Source: Methanothermobacter wolfeii (lineage in GTDB: Archaea > Methanobacteriota > Methanobacteria > Methanobacteriales > Methanothermobacteraceae). Taken from it: a stretch of 64,000 nt of DNA. A model generated the notes under the pieces. It was not told the DNA's origin and ran no database searches. It saw only the letters and a program-made list of their open reading frames with translations. The position numbers and the translations under genes were made by a program. The stretch's first letter is position 1. Every line of letters begins with the position of its first letter. The DNA lies in assembly GCF_025397995.1 (NCBI RefSeq), contig NZ_CP104550.1:1330001-1394000 (forward strand), in the 5' to 3' direction. This document shows positions 1 to 12,390 of this stretch, one piece after another.

Positions 1-1655
1 TCACGGATCCCGGGAGGGCCAGAAGACCCCTGATCATCGTGGAGGACGGCGAACCCCTCCTCAAGGAGGAACACCTTGAAAAACTCAGCTCCGGTGAAAT
101 GGAATGGGACGACCTCATATCACAGGGGATTATAGAGTACCTTGACGCCGAGGAGGAGGAGAACACCTACATAGCAATGAGCCCCGAGGAGGTCACAGAG
201 GAACATACCCACCTTGAAATTGACCCGTCAACCATGCTGGGTATCTGTGCAGGGATCATACCATTCGCAAACCACAACTCATCCCCAAGGAACACCATGG
301 AGGCGGGGATGACAAAACAGGCCCTTGGTCTCTACGCATCAAACTATGACCTCCGTACGGATACACGCGCCCACCTCCTCCACCACCCCCAGGTCCCCAT
401 AGTCAAGACAAGGATAATCGACGTGATAGGCTACGATGAAAGGCCATCCGGTCAGAACTTCGTGGTGGCAGTCATGTCCTACGAGGGCTACAACATGGAG
501 GACGCCCTCATCCTCAACAAGGCATCCCTTGAAAGGGGCCTTGCAAGGTCATCATTTTTCAGGTCATATGAGGCAACGGAACGCAGATACCCCGGGGGGC
601 AGGAGGACCGCTTCGAGATACCTGAGAAGGGTGTCCGGGGTTACCGTTCAGAGAGGGACTACAGGCACCTTGACGAGGACGGTATAATCAACCCAGAAAC
701 AGAGGTGTCATCAGGCGATGTGCTCATCGGTAAAACATCACCGCCCCGTTTCCTTGAAGAGATCGATGAATTTGGAACGGTTGCAGAGAGAAGACGTGAA
801 ACATCGGTAACCGTGAGGCGCGGGGAAGAGGGAATCGTTGACGCCGTTCTCCTCACAGAAACCGTTGAGGGAAGCAGACTTGCCAAGATAAGGGTGCGTG
901 AACAGAGACAGCCAGAATTCGGTGACAAGTTCGCATCAAGGCACGGTCAGAAGGGGGTTGTGGGCCTCATAGTATCACAGGAGGACATGCCCTTCACAGA
1001 GGACGGTGTTGTACCCGACCTCATAGTGAACCCACACGCCATACCCTCAAGGATGTCGGTGGGACAGGTCCTTGAGATGCTTGCAGGTAAGGCCGCCTGC
1101 ATGGAGGGGCGGCGCGTGGACGGAACACCCTTCACCGGTGAGGAAGAGAAGGACCTGAAGGAAGCCCTGAAGGCCAACGGATTTGAAAGTGCAGGTGTTG
1201 AAACACTCTACAACGGCATAACCGGGGAAAGGATAGAGGCCGAGATATTCATAGGCGTTGCATACTACCAGAAACTCCACCACATGACAACAGATAAGGT
1301 ATACGCGCGTTCAAGGGGTCCGGTGCAGGTCCTTACAAGACAACCCACAGAGGGAAGGGCGAGGGAAGGAGGTCTCAGATTCGGTGAAATGGAAAGGGAC
1401 TGTCTGATCGCCCATGGAGCAGCTCTGGCCCTGAAAGAGAGGCTTCTTGATGAATCAGACAAGTACGAGGCCCTCGTATGTGCGGAATGTGGTATGATAG
1501 CCATCTACGACAAGATCAGGGACAAGAAGTACTGTCCAATATGTGAGGACTCTGAATCATTCCCTGTGGAGATCTCATACGCATTCAAATTACTCCTGGA
1601 CGAGCTTAAAAGTCTATGCATCTTCCCAAAGCTTGTACTTGAAGATAAGGCATGA
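1..1655 (+). CDS. rpoB1: DNA-directed RNA polymerase subunit B' (C-terminal half of split RpoB), 5' partial
   Basis: C-terminal half of the second-largest RNA polymerase subunit, which many methanogens encode as two genes. The reading frame is open from base 3, so the N-terminus lies left of the window; the GTG at 39 is internal, because the upstream codons already read as polymerase sequence ([12 protein letters not shown]). Seen: the [12 protein letters not shown] motif at about 918-953, which lines the active centre, and a C-terminal zinc ribbon with cysteine pairs at about 1479-1490 and 1533-1544 (CAEC and CPIC). About 550 residues are present and the family member is near 600, so roughly 50-60 residues are missing. 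It starts the polymerase operon and is followed 38 bp later by rpoA1. Confidence 0.97.
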   Translation, partial: TDPGRARRPLIIVEDGEPLLKEEHLEKLSSGEMEWDDLISQGIIEYLDAEEEENTYIAMSPEEVTEEHTHLEIDPSTMLGICAGIIPFANHNSSPRNTMEAGMTKQALGLYASNYDLRTDTRAHLLHHPQVPIVKTRIIDVIGYDERPSGQNFVVAVMSYEGYNMEDALILNKASLERGLARSSFFRSYEATERRYPGGQEDRFEIPEKGVRGYRSERDYRHLDEDGIINPETEVSSGDVLIGKTSPPRFLEEIDEFGTVAERRRETSVTVRRGEEGIVDAVLLTETVEGSRLAKIRVREQRQPEFGDKFASRHGQKGVVGLIVSQEDMPFTEDGVVPDLIVNPHAIPSRMSVGQVLEMLAGKAACMEGRRVDGTPFTGEEEKDLKEALKANGFESAGVETLYNGITGERIEAEIFIGVAYYQKLHHMTTDKVYARSRGPVQVLTRQPTEGRAREGGLRFGEMERDCLIAHGAALALKERLLDESDKYEALVCAECGMIAIYDKIRDKKYCPICEDSESFPVEISYAFKLLLDELKSLCIFPKLVLEDKA

Positions 1656-1693
1656 TAATGGATTTAAGGGAATAAACCAAAGGAGAGAATACC

Positions 1694-4306
1694 TTGAGAG
1701 GAATTTTAAAGAAAATTTCCCAGATAAACTTTGGGCTCATGTCCCCTGAGGATATAAGGAAGATGTCCGTGGCCCAGATAGTGACACCGGACACCTATGA
1801 CGAGGACGGGTACCCCATCGAGAACGGACTCATGGATCCAAGGTTAGGGGTTATAGATCCAAGTCTGAGGTGCAGAAGCTGCGGTGCCAAGGGTGGTGAG
1901 TGCCCCGGGCACTTTGGAAGCATAAACCTTGCAAGGCCCGTGATCCATGTTGGTTTTGCAGACACCATACACAAGATACTCAGATCCATCTGCAGGAAAT
2001 GCAGCAGGATACTCCTGACGGAAACAGAAATCCAGGACTACCGGCAGAGGATACTTGAAGCCATGGAGAGGGAGGAAAGCCTCACACCCATAATAAAGGA
2101 GATATACGCAGAGGCAAGACGTGACAGGTGCCCCCACTGTGAGGAGGAACAGGAAGAAATAAAACTTGACAAACCGGTTTCAATCGTTGAGGGCGACTAC
2201 AAGCTAACACCAAGTGAAGTCAGGGAGCGCCTTGAGAGGATAACCGACAATGATTCCCTTCTCCTCGGAGTCAACCCGGAGGTTGCAAGACCCGAATGGA
2301 TGGTCCTCACCGTACTCCCGGTCCCCCCGGTTACCGTGAGACCATCAATCACCCTGGAGACAGGTGAAAGGTCAGAGGACGACCTCACCCATAAACTCGT
2401 TGATATCCTCAGGATAAACCAGCGCCTCAAGGAGAACATGGAAGCCGGAGCGCCCCAGCTCATCGTTGAGGACCTCTGGGAGCTCCTCCAGTACCATGTG
2501 ACAACCTACTTCGACAACGAGGCATCAGGAGTGCCGCCTGCAAGGCACAGGTCAGGAAGGCCCCTCAAGACCCTGGCCCAGAGACTGAAGGGTAAGGAGG
2601 GTCGTTTCAGGAGCAACCTTTCAGGTAAAAGGGTTAACTTCTCAGCCCGTACAGTCATATCCCCTGACCCCAACATAAGCATAAACGAGGTGGGCGTCCC
2701 TGAACTGATAGCAAAGGAGGTCACGGTACCGGTCTATGTCACCGAGTGGAACATAGACCGCATGAAGGAGTACATAGAAAACGGACCGGACGTCCACCCC
2801 GGCGCAAACTACGTTATAAGACCCGACGGCCGGAAGATAAGGATCTACAATGAGACAAAGGATGTTGTGCTGGAAAACCTCAAACCCGGCTACATAGTTG
2901 AAAGGCACCTCAAGGACGGGGACATAGTGCTCTTCAACCGTCAGCCATCACTCCACAGGATGTCAATGATGGCCCATGAGGTCAGGGTCCTCCCCTACAA
3001 GACCTTCCGTCTAAACCTCTGCGTCTGCCCCCCATACAACGCTGACTTTGACGGTGACGAGATGAACATGCACGTGTTCCAGACAGAGGAGTCCCGTGCA
3101 GAGGCCAAGACCCTCATGCGTGTCCAGGAGCATATCCTTTCACCAAGGTTCGGCGGACCCATCATCGGGGGTATACACGACCATATCTCAGGAGCATACC
3201 TCCTCACAAGGAAAAAGGCTGTTTTCAGTGAGGAGCAGGCCTTCCAGATCCTCAAGAAGGCAGGGCTCCCCCTCCCCGACAGGGAGGGCCGCGAGTGGAC
3301 AGGTAAGGAAATATTCAGCATGGTCCTCCCGGACGACCTCAACATGGTTTACCGTGCGGAGATCTGCAGGAAATGTGACGAATGCCTTGAGATGGACTGT
3401 GAAAACGACGCCTACGTTGTCATAGAGAACGGTCAGCTGGTAACAGGTGTCATTGACGAGAAGGCCTACGGAGCATTTGCAGGTAAGATACTTGACCAGA
3501 TAGTGAAGGAGTATGGAAGCGAAGCCGCCAGGGAATTCCTCGACTCCGCCACAAAACTGGCTATTGCCGGTATAATGCATGCAGGTTTCACCACCAGTAC
3601 CAACGATGAGGAGATCCCTGAGGAGGCCAGGGAACGCATAGAAGCCCATCTCAGGAATGCCGAGGCCCGTGTAGACCAGCTCATCGAGGCATATGAGAAC
3701 GGTGAACTCGAACCCCACCCCGGAAGGAGCCTTGAGGAAACCCTCGAGATGAAGATAATGCAGGTCCTCGGTGAGGCCAGGGACAAGTCAGGGGAGATTG
3801 TAGAGAGCTACTTTGACATGGACGAGAACCACGCGGTTATAATGGCACTTACAGGTGCAAGGGGTTCCATGCTTAACCTGACGCAGATAACCGCATGTGT
3901 CGGTCAGCAGTCTGTCCGTGGTGGTCGTATAACAAGGGGGTACGACAACAGGACGCTTCCCCACTTCAAGAAGGGAGAACTCGGTGCTAAGTCACGTGGA
4001 TTCGTGCACTCAAGTTACAAGGAGGGACTCGACCCCATTGAATTCTTCTTCCATGCCATGGGTGGAAGGGAAGGTCTTGTGGACACCGCCATCCGTACAG
4101 CCCAGAGCGGTTACATGCAGAGGCGTCTTGTGAACGCCCTCCAGGACCTCACGGTGGATGAGAATGGAAGGGTCGTTGACAACAGGGGAGTTATCATACA
4201 GACCCGCTTCGGTGAGGATGGCGTGGACCCGGCGAAGAGTGATTACGGTAAGATAGTTGACCTTGACAAACTCGTGCAGGAGATAAGGCTTAAATCAGGG
4301 AAGTGA
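1694..4306 (+). CDS. rpoA1: DNA-directed RNA polymerase subunit A'
   Basis: N-terminal part of the largest RNA polymerase subunit, carrying the catalytic magnesium site. The NADFDGDEMNMH loop is at residues 449-460; its three aspartates bind the metal. Zinc-binding clusters CRSC...CPGH (residues about 60-77), CRKC (about 102) and CPHC (about 148) are visible. The 870-residue length is typical of archaeal A'. The start is a TTG at 1694 preceded by AGGAGA about 10 bp upstream; the protein then begins MRGILKKI as expected for the family. The C-terminal part of the subunit is the next gene, rpoA2, so both halves of the split subunit are adjacent. Confidence 0.98.
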   Translation: MRGILKKISQINFGLMSPEDIRKMSVAQIVTPDTYDEDGYPIENGLMDPRLGVIDPSLRCRSCGAKGGECPGHFGSINLARPVIHVGFADTIHKILRSICRKCSRILLTETEIQDYRQRILEAMEREESLTPIIKEIYAEARRDRCPHCEEEQEEIKLDKPVSIVEGDYKLTPSEVRERLERITDNDSLLLGVNPEVARPEWMVLTVLPVPPVTVRPSITLETGERSEDDLTHKLVDILRINQRLKENMEAGAPQLIVEDLWELLQYHVTTYFDNEASGVPPARHRSGRPLKTLAQRLKGKEGRFRSNLSGKRVNFSARTVISPDPNISINEVGVPELIAKEVTVPVYVTEWNIDRMKEYIENGPDVHPGANYVIRPDGRKIRIYNETKDVVLENLKPGYIVERHLKDGDIVLFNRQPSLHRMSMMAHEVRVLPYKTFRLNLCVCPPYNADFDGDEMNMHVFQTEESRAEAKTLMRVQEHILSPRFGGPIIGGIHDHISGAYLLTRKKAVFSEEQAFQILKKAGLPLPDREGREWTGKEIFSMVLPDDLNMVYRAEICRKCDECLEMDCENDAYVVIENGQLVTGVIDEKAYGAFAGKILDQIVKEYGSEAAREFLDSATKLAIAGIMHAGFTTSTNDEEIPEEARERIEAHLRNAEARVDQLIEAYENGELEPHPGRSLEETLEMKIMQVLGEARDKSGEIVESYFDMDENHAVIMALTGARGSMLNLTQITACVGQQSVRGGRITRGYDNRTLPHFKKGELGAKSRGFVHSSYKEGLDPIEFFFHAMGGREGLVDTAIRTAQSGYMQRRLVNALQDLTVDENGRVVDNRGVIIQTRFGEDGVDPAKSDYGKIVDLDKLVQEIRLKSGK

Positions 4307-4314
4307 AGGGGTAA

Positions 4315-5673
<1,359 letters not shown>

Positions 5674-5683
5674 GAGGCAGTAG

Positions 5684-5980
5684 ATGGACATAGATAGAGG
5701 AATACGAGTCGCTGTAGATACTGGTAATGTTATTCTTGGATCAAAGGAGACAGTCCAGAACCTTAAACTGGGTAAAGGAAGACTGGTTGTAATGGCCAGT
5801 AACATTCCAGAGGACCTGAAGGAGGATATAGAATACTATGCTGGTCTATCAGAGATTCCAGTTTACACTCATGAAGGCACCAGTGTCGAATTAGGCTCTG
5901 TATGCGGTAAACCATTCACCGTGGGTGCCCTCCTCATCAAGGACCCCGGTGATTCAACAATACTGGAAATTGTGGGGTAG
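5684..5980 (+). CDS. rpl30e: Ribosomal protein L30e
   Basis: A 98-residue member of the L7Ae/L30e RNA-binding family, large ribosomal subunit. It begins [19 protein letters not shown], and the family core runs through [19 protein letters not shown] and ends with [11 protein letters not shown]. It lies 10 bp after rpoA2 and 6 bp before nusA, the usual archaeal order rpoA2-L30e-nusA-S12-S7-EF2, so it is co-transcribed with polymerase and translation genes. GGAGG stands ahead of the ATG. Confidence 0.95.
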   Translation: MDIDRGIRVAVDTGNVILGSKETVQNLKLGKGRLVVMASNIPEDLKEDIEYYAGLSEIPVYTHEGTSVELGSVCGKPFTVGALLIKDPGDSTILEIVG

Positions 5981-5986
5981 GTTCCT

Positions 5987-6418
5987 GTGACCATCAAATT
6001 CACCACCAACGAGATAAGGTACATTGCACTATTTGAAAGCATGACCGGTGCAATGGTAAAGGACTGCATCGTTGACGACGATAGCGGCAGGATAACATTC
6101 CTTGTTAAGAAGGGAGATATGGGTCTTGCCATCGGTAAAAAGGGAAGCACAGTTGCCAAGGTTCAGAAGGCCGTTGACAAGGGCGTTGAGGTTATCGAAC
6201 ACTCAAACGACCCTGTGGAGTTCATAAAGAACCTCATGGCACCTGCAAAGGTGAGGAGCATAAGGATACTCCAGAAGGAGAACGGTGAAAAAATAGCCAC
6301 AGTAGAAACCGATCCCAAAAACAAGAGAATCGCCATTGGAAGGGGCGGGCAGAACATTGAAAGGGCCAGACTACTGGCCAGGAGACAGCATAACATAAGC
6401 AACATAATAATAAAATAA
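5987..6418 (+). CDS. nusA: NusA-like transcription termination/antitermination factor (KH domains only)
   Basis: Archaeal NusA (143 aa), which has only the tandem KH RNA-binding domains and lacks the N-terminal polymerase-binding and S1 domains of bacterial NusA. Seen: a KH GxxG-type motif in the first half (GLAIGKKGSTV, about residues 45-55) and a second in the C-terminal half (IAIGRGGQNIERAR, about residues 116-129). The start is GTG at 5987, six bases after the L30e stop, with GTAGGTTCCT upstream. It is presumed to bind nascent RNA at the elongating polymerase. Confidence 0.95.
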   Translation: MTIKFTTNEIRYIALFESMTGAMVKDCIVDDDSGRITFLVKKGDMGLAIGKKGSTVAKVQKAVDKGVEVIEHSNDPVEFIKNLMAPAKVRSIRILQKENGEKIATVETDPKNKRIAIGRGGQNIERARLLARRQHNISNIIIK

Positions 6419-6439
6419 ATTTCAGAGGAGGAATTTCAT

Positions 6440-6865
6440 TTGCCAGGACTTTTCGCAGCAAAAAAGCTCAAGAGTAAAAGACAGAATTTTAGATGGAAGG
6501 ACACACATTACAAGAGAAGATCACTGCGCCTTGACGTGAAGACAGACCCCCTTGAAGGAGCACCTCAGGCAAGGGGCATCGTAATAGAAAAGGTGGGTAT
6601 AGAGGCAAAACAGCCCAACTCAGCCATAAGGAAGTGTGTGAGGGTTCAGCTCATAAAGAACGGGAAGCAGATCACGGCCTTCGCACCTGGAGACGGCGCC
6701 ATTGGTTTTATCGATGAACACGACGAGGTCGTTGTTGAAGGAATAGGAGGACCATCAGGGAGGTCCATGGGCGACATCCCTGGTGTTCGATGGAAGGTTA
6801 CGAAGGTTAACAACGTGTCCCTCCAGGAAATGGTTAAAGGAAAAATAGAAAAACCAGTGAGGTAA
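6440..6865 (+). CDS. rps12: Ribosomal protein S12 (uS12)
   Basis: Small-subunit decoding-centre protein uS12, 141 aa. The conserved core [15 protein letters not shown] is around residues 55-69, and the archaeal/eukaryal N-terminus ([19 protein letters not shown]) is present. The start is TTG at 6440, placed six bases after a strong GAGGAGGAA. It is followed 5 bp later by S7, as in the archaeal str operon, with EF-2 and EF-1A further downstream. Confidence 0.97.
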   Translation: MPGLFAAKKLKSKRQNFRWKDTHYKRRSLRLDVKTDPLEGAPQARGIVIEKVGIEAKQPNSAIRKCVRVQLIKNGKQITAFAPGDGAIGFIDEHDEVVVEGIGGPSGRSMGDIPGVRWKVTKVNNVSLQEMVKGKIEKPVR

Positions 6866-6870
6866 TCCCT

Positions 6871-7431
6871 ATGAGTTTAGTTTTTGACAGATGGGAACTT
6901 AACGAGGTGAAGGTCGAAGACATGGGCCTCGCCAAGTACATATGCCTTGATGATATCCTCGTCCCCCACACCATGGGAAGGCACGTGAAGAGACAGTTTG
7001 CAAAGTCAAAGGTCTCAATCGTCGAGAGACTCATAAACAAGGTTATGAGGACCGAGAGAAATTCAGGTAAAAAGAACAAGGCCTACAAGATAGTCCAGGA
7101 GGCCTTCGAAATAATAAACCGGAGGACAAAGGAGAACCCTGTTCAGATCCTTGTGAAGGCCGTTGAAAACACATCCCCCAGGGAGGAGACAACAAGGATC
7201 AAGTACGGTGGTATAGGGTACCAGGTTGCAGTGGACATATCCCCCCAGAGAAGGGTGGACCTATCCCTTGGATTCATAACCAAGGGCGCCATGCAGGCAG
7301 CATTCAAGAACAAGAAATCCATAGAGGAATGCCTTGCAAATGAAATCATGCTGGCTGCAGACTACGATACAAGGAGCTTCGCAATCCAGAAGAAGGAAGA
7401 GAAAGAAAGGATAGCCAGATCCGCACATTAA
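6871..7431 (+). CDS. rps7: Ribosomal protein S7 (uS7)
   Basis: Small-subunit protein uS7 (186 aa), which nucleates assembly of the 30S head. The characteristic stretch [20 protein letters not shown] is at about residues 90-109, and [16 protein letters not shown] follows. The archaeal N-terminal extension relative to bacterial S7 is present. It is co-directional with S12 (5 bp gap), and the EF-2 gene follows 17 bp after its stop. Confidence 0.97.
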   Translation: MSLVFDRWELNEVKVEDMGLAKYICLDDILVPHTMGRHVKRQFAKSKVSIVERLINKVMRTERNSGKKNKAYKIVQEAFEIINRRTKENPVQILVKAVENTSPREETTRIKYGGIGYQVAVDISPQRRVDLSLGFITKGAMQAAFKNKKSIEECLANEIMLAADYDTRSFAIQKKEEKERIARSAH

Positions 7432-7448
7432 ACTTACAGGTGGTTTTA

Positions 7449-9641
7449 GTGAGCAGACGTGCAAAAATGATTAGCAAGATTAAGGAGCTCATGTACCAGC
7501 CGGACTATATCCGTAACATCGGTATAGTGGCCCACATTGACCATGGGAAAACAACACTCTCAGACAACCTCCTGGCTGGTGCAGGGATGATCTCAGCTGA
7601 ACTGGCAGGGGATCAGCGTTTCCTTGACTTCGATGAACAGGAACAGGCAAGGGGTATAACCATTGACGCTGCAAACGTATCAATGGTCCACTCCTACGAG
7701 GGAAATGAGTACCTAATAAACCTTATAGACACTCCAGGTCACGTTGACTTTGGAGGAGACGTTACAAGGGCAATGAGGGCCGTGGATGGAGCAGTAGTTG
7801 TTGTATGTGCAGTTGAGGGTATAATGCCCCAGACAGAAACCGTGCTGAGACAGGCCCTCAAGGAAAACGTAAGACCGGTCCTCTTCATAAACAAGGTGGA
7901 CAGGCTTATAAATGAACTTAAACTGGATGCCAATGAACTCCAGGAGAGGTTCATAAAGATAATTGCAAACGCTAACAAACTCATCAAGAACATGGCCCCT
8001 GAGGAATTCAGGGAGAAATGGCAGGTGCGTGTTGAGGACGGAAGTGTTGCATTCGGTTCCGCATACCACAACTGGGCTATAAACGTTCCAATAATGCAGG
8101 AAACCGGTATAAACTTCAATGACATCTACAAGTACTGTAAGGAGGATAACCAGAAAGAACTGGCCCAGAAGGTCCCGCTGCACCAGGTCATCCTTGGAAT
8201 GGTCGTTGAGCACCTCCCAAGCCCTGCAGAGTCCCAGGCCTACAGGGTGCCCATCATATGGTCCGGTGACCTTGAAAGTGAGGAAGGTCAGGCCATGCTC
8301 AAAACAGACCCTGATGGCCCCCTTGCAGTGATGGTGACAGACGTAAGTATTGACAAGCACGCAGGGGAAGTTGCAACAGGCCGTGTCTACGGTGGTGCCA
8401 TAGAGAAGGGAAGCGAAGTCTTCCTTGTGGGTTCACACAGCAAGGCACGTGTACAGCAGGTCGGAGTCTACATGGGGCCTGAAAGGGTTAACACGGATAA
8501 GGTCCCTGCAGGTAACATCGTTGCAATAACAGGTGCAAAGAATGCCGTTGCAGGGGAGACCATCTGCGACGTCGGAAGGAAGATAAAAGCCTTCGAGGGT
8601 CTTGAACACATCTCAGAACCCGTTGTTACAGTTGCGGTTGAAGCCAAGAACACCAAGGACCTGCCAAAACTCATAGAGGTGCTTAGACAGGTGGGTAAGG
8701 AGGACCCCACCGTCAGGGTTGAGATCAATGAGGAGACAGGCGAACACCTCATATCAGGTATGGGTGAACTGCACCTGGAGATCATAGCCTACAGGATAAA
8801 TGAGAAGGGTGTTGAGATAGAAACCTCAGAGCCAATCGTTGTCTACAGGGAGACTGTCTCAGGCACCGCAGGTCCTGTTGAGGGTAAATCACCCAACAAG
8901 CACAACCGCTTCTACATAGAAATCGAACCCGTTGAAGAATCTGTTATGAAGGCCATACAGGAAGGTAAAATAAAGGAAGGCCGTGTTAAAGGTAAAGAGA
9001 TGGCCAAGACCTTTATAGAGGCGGGTATGGATAAGGAGGAGGCCAGAAGGGTCTGGGATGTATATGAGAAAACCCTCTTCATCAACATGACCCGTGGTAT
9101 CCAGTACCTTGACGAGATCAAGGAACTCCTCATGGACGGGTTTGAGAGCGCCATGGACAACGGTCCAATCGCAAAGGAAAAGGTCATGGGTGTTAAGATA
9201 AAGCTCATGGACGCCAAGATACACGAGGACGCTGTCCACAGGGGTCCGGCACAGGTGCTGCCCGCCATAAGGAAGGGTATCTTCGGTGCCATGATGTCTG
9301 CAGAGCCCACCATACTCGAGCCAATACAGAAGGTGTTCATCAACGTTCCTCAGGACTACATGGGAAGCGCGACACGTGAAATACAGAACAGGCGTGGACA
9401 GATCGTTAACATGACCCAGGAGGGTGACATGGTAACGGTGGAATCAACGGTGCCTGTTGCAGAGATGTTCGGATTCGCAGGCGACATCCGATCAGCCACA
9501 GAAGGAAGATGCCTATGGTCAACAGAGAACGCTGGATTTGAGAAACTGCCAAACGAACTCCAGCACACAATCATAAGAGAAGTGAGGACAAGGAAGGGTC
9601 TCAGCCCAGAGCCATACAAGGCAGATCACTACCTGGGTTAA
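7449..9641 (+). CDS. fusA: Elongation factor 2 (aEF-2)
   Basis: Translocation GTPase, 730 aa from the chosen start. The P-loop AHIDHGKTT is at residues 28-36, [10 protein letters not shown] is the G3 box, and NKVD the G4 box. His597 in AVHRGPAQ is the expected diphthamide site. An upstream in-frame GTG at 7440 exists, but the AGGTGG that would serve as ribosome binding site overlaps it and is well placed for the GTG at 7449, giving the usual N-terminus (M)[13 protein letters not shown]. Last gene of the polymerase/S12/S7 run; EF-1A follows after a 114-bp gap with its own promoter-like element. Confidence 0.97.
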   Translation: MSRRAKMISKIKELMYQPDYIRNIGIVAHIDHGKTTLSDNLLAGAGMISAELAGDQRFLDFDEQEQARGITIDAANVSMVHSYEGNEYLINLIDTPGHVDFGGDVTRAMRAVDGAVVVVCAVEGIMPQTETVLRQALKENVRPVLFINKVDRLINELKLDANELQERFIKIIANANKLIKNMAPEEFREKWQVRVEDGSVAFGSAYHNWAINVPIMQETGINFNDIYKYCKEDNQKELAQKVPLHQVILGMVVEHLPSPAESQAYRVPIIWSGDLESEEGQAMLKTDPDGPLAVMVTDVSIDKHAGEVATGRVYGGAIEKGSEVFLVGSHSKARVQQVGVYMGPERVNTDKVPAGNIVAITGAKNAVAGETICDVGRKIKAFEGLEHISEPVVTVAVEAKNTKDLPKLIEVLRQVGKEDPTVRVEINEETGEHLISGMGELHLEIIAYRINEKGVEIETSEPIVVYRETVSGTAGPVEGKSPNKHNRFYIEIEPVEESVMKAIQEGKIKEGRVKGKEMAKTFIEAGMDKEEARRVWDVYEKTLFINMTRGIQYLDEIKELLMDGFESAMDNGPIAKEKVMGVKIKLMDAKIHEDAVHRGPAQVLPAIRKGIFGAMMSAEPTILEPIQKVFINVPQDYMGSATREIQNRRGQIVNMTQEGDMVTVESTVPVAEMFGFAGDIRSATEGRCLWSTENAGFEKLPNELQHTIIREVRTRKGLSPEPYKADHYLG

Positions 9642-9652
9642 CCCTCCCATTA

Positions 9653-9666
9653 AACTTATATAATTA
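9653..9666 (+). promoter_or_regulatory. TATA-box-like element upstream of EF-1A
   Basis: The A/T stretch AAACTTATATAATTA lies about 95 bp before the EF-1A start and after the EF-2 stop. It fits the archaeal TATA consensus (TTTATATA-like) and would let tuf be transcribed separately from the operon upstream. Confidence 0.55.
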
Positions 9667-9755
9667 AAAACAATATAGGAGATTACCTTAGACAAACAGC
9701 ACCCATTGTGCTGGACTGAAATCAGGCTAATCACATACAAAATGGAGGTATATTA

Positions 9756-10997
9756 ATGGCTAAAGAAAAAGAACACATGAACCTGGCGTTTATTGGACAC
9801 GTAGACCACGGTAAAACCACATTAGTGGGACACCTGCTCCTGCAGGCCGGAGCAATCGCCGAACAGCAGTTAGCTGACGGTGAAGACAAGTTCAGGTTTG
9901 TTATGGACAGGCTCTCCGAGGAAAGGGAAAGGGGAGTTACAATCGACCTTGCACACGCCAAGTTTGAAACAGACAAGTACGAGTTCACAATTGTGGACTG
10001 CCCAGGACACCGTGACTTCGTTAAGAACATGATAACAGGTGCATCCCAGGCAGACGCAGCAGTACTGGTTGTTGCAGTTGATGACGGTGTAATGCCACAG
10101 ACAAAGGAACACGTCTTCCTCTCAAGGACCCTCGGTATAAACCAGCTCATAGTCGCCATCAACAAGATGGACCTTGTTAACTACGATGAAGAAAAATTCA
10201 ACGCACTCAAGGATGAAGTCTCAGCACTCATCAAGACAGTGGGTTACAAGCCAAGTGAAGTTGAATTCATACCACTCTCAGCCTTCGAAGGAGACAACAT
10301 AACAAGCAAGAGTGAAAACACCCCATGGTACAAGGGCAAAACACTCGTTGAAGCACTTGACGACCTTGAAGCACCTGAAAAACCAGTGGACCTCCCACTG
10401 AGGATCCCGATCCAGGACGTGTACTCCATCACAGGTGTGGGTACTGTTCCTGTGGGACGTGTTGAAACAGGTGTCCTCAAGAAGGGTGAAAACGTTATAT
10501 TCGAGCCTGCAGGTGTCAGTGGAGAAGTTAAATCCATTGAAATGCACCACGAGATGATCGACCAGGCCGAACCCGGTGACAACATAGGTTTCAACGTCAG
10601 GGGTGTAGGTAAAAACGACATAAGAAGGGGAGACGTTGCAGGACACCTCGACAACCCACCAAAGGTTGCCAAGGAGTTCACAGCACAGATAGTCGTCCTC
10701 CAGCATCCAGGTGTTATAACCGTGGGTTACACACCTGTATTCCACTGCCACACAGCACAGGTTGCATGTACCTTCCTTGAACTGGTGCAGAAGATGAACC
10801 CTGCAACCGGTCAGGTGGAAGAGGAAAACCCTGACTTCCTCAAAACAGGTAACGCTGCTGTCGTGAAGGTCAAACCAACCAAGCCACTTGTAATCGAAAA
10901 GATAAAGGACATCCCACACATGGGAAGGTTCGCCATAAGGGACATGGGCCAGACAGTGGCTGCTGGAATGTGTATAGACCTTGTGCCAGCAAAATAA
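9756..10997 (+). CDS. tuf: Elongation factor 1-alpha (aEF-1A)
   Basis: Aminoacyl-tRNA delivery GTPase, 413 aa. G1 box GHVDHGKTT at residues 14-22, G2 region RGVTIDLAH near residue 51, DCPGHRDF as G3 and NKMD as G4. Beta-barrel domains 2 and 3 follow and the protein ends MCIDLVPAK. The ATG follows AATGGAGGTATATTA. S10 follows 33 bp downstream, the standard archaeal tuf-rpsJ pair. Confidence 0.98.
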   Translation: MAKEKEHMNLAFIGHVDHGKTTLVGHLLLQAGAIAEQQLADGEDKFRFVMDRLSEERERGVTIDLAHAKFETDKYEFTIVDCPGHRDFVKNMITGASQADAAVLVVAVDDGVMPQTKEHVFLSRTLGINQLIVAINKMDLVNYDEEKFNALKDEVSALIKTVGYKPSEVEFIPLSAFEGDNITSKSENTPWYKGKTLVEALDDLEAPEKPVDLPLRIPIQDVYSITGVGTVPVGRVETGVLKKGENVIFEPAGVSGEVKSIEMHHEMIDQAEPGDNIGFNVRGVGKNDIRRGDVAGHLDNPPKVAKEFTAQIVVLQHPGVITVGYTPVFHCHTAQVACTFLELVQKMNPATGQVEEENPDFLKTGNAAVVKVKPTKPLVIEKIKDIPHMGRFAIRDMGQTVAAGMCIDLVPAK

Positions 10998-11030
10998 ACC
11001 CCCTTCCCATTTTTTATTAGGAGGATTTAA

Positions 11031-11339
11031 ATGCACAAAGCAAGGATTAAACTCACAGGGACAGACCCTGAAAAACTGGCATACGTCTGCGACCAGCTGA
11101 GGAAGATCGCTGAGAGGACAGGCGTTGACATGTCAGGCCCGATACCGCTCCCAACAAAGAGGCTTGTGGTCCCGACAAGGAAGTCACCTGATGGTGAGGG
11201 AACCGCAACATGGGAAAAATGGGAGATGAGGATCCACAAGAGGCTTGTGGGTATAGAGGCTGATGAGAGGGCCATGCGCCAGGTTATGAAGGTGAATGTG
11301 CCTGACAATGTCAGTATTGAAATTGAACTCAAAAGTTAA
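11031..11339 (+). CDS. rps10: Ribosomal protein S10 (uS10)
   Basis: Small-subunit protein uS10 (102 aa), with the family pattern [20 protein letters not shown] around residues 37-56 and [13 protein letters not shown] after it. AGGAGG sits 7 bp before the ATG. It closes the translation cluster; two tRNA-Ser genes follow. Confidence 0.97.
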   Translation: MHKARIKLTGTDPEKLAYVCDQLRKIAERTGVDMSGPIPLPTKRLVVPTRKSPDGEGTATWEKWEMRIHKRLVGIEADERAMRQVMKVNVPDNVSIEIELKS

Positions 11340-11386
11340 CTGGGGTTAAACCCCCTATAACTAAATTACCCCAAAAAAAACCAAAA

Positions 11387-11398
11387 AGTATATAAGAT
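11387..11398 (+). promoter_or_regulatory. TATA-box-like element for the tRNA-Ser pair
   Basis: AAGTATATAAGA lies about 35 bp upstream of the first tRNA-Ser, preceded by an A-rich stretch that could hold a BRE. It fits the archaeal TATA consensus and spacing. Confidence 0.6.
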
Positions 11399-11428
11399 AC
11401 TGTTTATCAATCTCTTTTATCCGAGAGT

Positions 11429-11515
<87 letters not shown>

Positions 11516-11552
11516 TAAAACTTTTTCTGAACTGTTTAACATGCTCCCCTGT

Positions 11553-11637
<85 letters not shown>

Positions 11638-11728
11638 TAAAAAATCAGATTTATAAGGCAGTATCATGTTCTGGTTATGATTCCATGACGGTTAAAAATA
11701 AGACATCAGGCCAATTAAAGGAGGAAGA

Positions 11729-11748
11729 GGCCGACCAGTGATTCGGCC
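11729..11748 (-). terminator. Hairpin downstream of the MtrA paralogue
   Basis: A 6-bp inverted repeat (GGCCGA / TCGGCC) with an 8-nt loop lies 20 bp past the stop of the minus-strand MtrA-like gene and is followed on that strand by a pyrimidine-rich run. It is a plausible transcript end. Confidence 0.35.
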
Positions 11749-11767
11749 GGACCCCATAAAAATAGGT

Positions 11768-12313
11768 CTAGGTGTTCTGCTCCACCTTTTTATCCTTATC
11801 ATCTTCCTTGATTTTCAGTATCAGGGTTTCTTCTTCCATGGCCCCGGAATCCTTGATTACACATTCCTTTATTTCTGAGCTGATAGCATCCATGTCCTCA
11901 ACATCCACCATGTCAACAAGTTCCACCTGCTGGCGGAACCTCTCTATTGCCTCATCAGGCATGTTCTCTATGTAGGGGATGGCGCCGGTTGCATTGATTA
12001 TCCTTCCGCTTTCAGGGTCAACACCGTTGGCATGGAGCGCCTTTATACTCTGACCTGTTATGTGGCCCTGGACCTCAGCACCGCACACGACTAGGAACCT
12101 GAGGTTTGGATTTGCAACAACATTCCCGACAACCTTTTCTATGCCAAGGTTTTCGGTGTGTAGTGGTCCTGCAATGGCTGCTCCTGCCTTTACAGGTGAA
12201 TCACCCATATGGGACCCGAGGGTTACAACTGCAACCGGGCTTTCTGAGTCGCCAACCTCGTAATCTCCAACTATGTGGGGCCATTCCTCTGGTACCTCCC
12301 TTTTGTTGACCAT
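11768..12313 (-). CDS. mtrA: Soluble paralogue of tetrahydromethanopterin S-methyltransferase subunit A
   Basis: MtrA is the corrinoid-carrying subunit of the Na-pumping methyltransferase that moves a methyl group from tetrahydromethanopterin to coenzyme M. This 181-aa protein has the MtrA core: [21 protein letters not shown] at the N-terminus, [14 protein letters not shown], and [21 protein letters not shown] (about residues 97-117), whose histidine is a candidate cobalt ligand. It ends in a charged tail ([10 protein letters not shown]) and lacks the C-terminal membrane helix of the MtrA in the main mtr operon. No other mtr subunit is nearby. It is probably a cytosolic paralogue or an alternative methyl carrier; the exact role is unknown. 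It is divergent from a TetR regulator with palindromes in its promoter. Confidence 0.85.
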   Translation of the reverse strand: MVNKREVPEEWPHIVGDYEVGDSESPVAVVTLGSHMGDSPVKAGAAIAGPLHTENLGIEKVVGNVVANPNLRFLVVCGAEVQGHITGQSIKALHANGVDPESGRIINATGAIPYIENMPDEAIERFRQQVELVDMVDVEDMDAISSEIKECVIKDSGAMEEETLILKIKEDDKDKKVEQNT

Positions 12314-12328
12314 AGAAATACCTCCTAT

Positions 12329-12361
12329 TTAACCACCAGTTAAATTTTAACTAATGGTTAA
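12329..12361. promoter_or_regulatory. 33-bp near-palindrome, probable TetR operator
   Basis: The sequence runs TTAACCACCAGTTAAA then TTTTAACTAATGGTTAA, with arms that match except in the central CCA/TAA parts. It lies between the TATA-like element and the start codon of the MtrA-like gene and upstream of the tetR gene, which is where a TetR dimer that represses its neighbour would bind. The binding itself is inferred. Confidence 0.7.
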
Positions 12362-12363
12362 AG

Positions 12364-12380
12364 TTTAACTTGGAGTTAAT
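12364..12380. promoter_or_regulatory. Second palindromic half-site pair next to the operator
   Basis: TTAACT-TGG-AGTTAA is a perfect 6+3+6 inverted repeat immediately beside the 33-bp palindrome, sharing its TTAAC/GTTAA units. It is probably a second regulator site. Confidence 0.6.
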
Positions 12381-12390
12381 CCTATATAAG
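12381..12390 (-). promoter_or_regulatory. TATA-like element of the MtrA paralogue
   Basis: On the minus strand this reads CTTATATAGG, close to the archaeal TATA consensus, about 70 bp before the MtrA-like ATG. Transcription would start inside the palindromes described above. Confidence 0.55.

Noticed and set aside
7440-7448. GTG at 7440 as the EF-2 start
   Set aside because: The AGGTGG ribosome binding site overlaps it; the GTG at 7449 gives the usual N-terminus.
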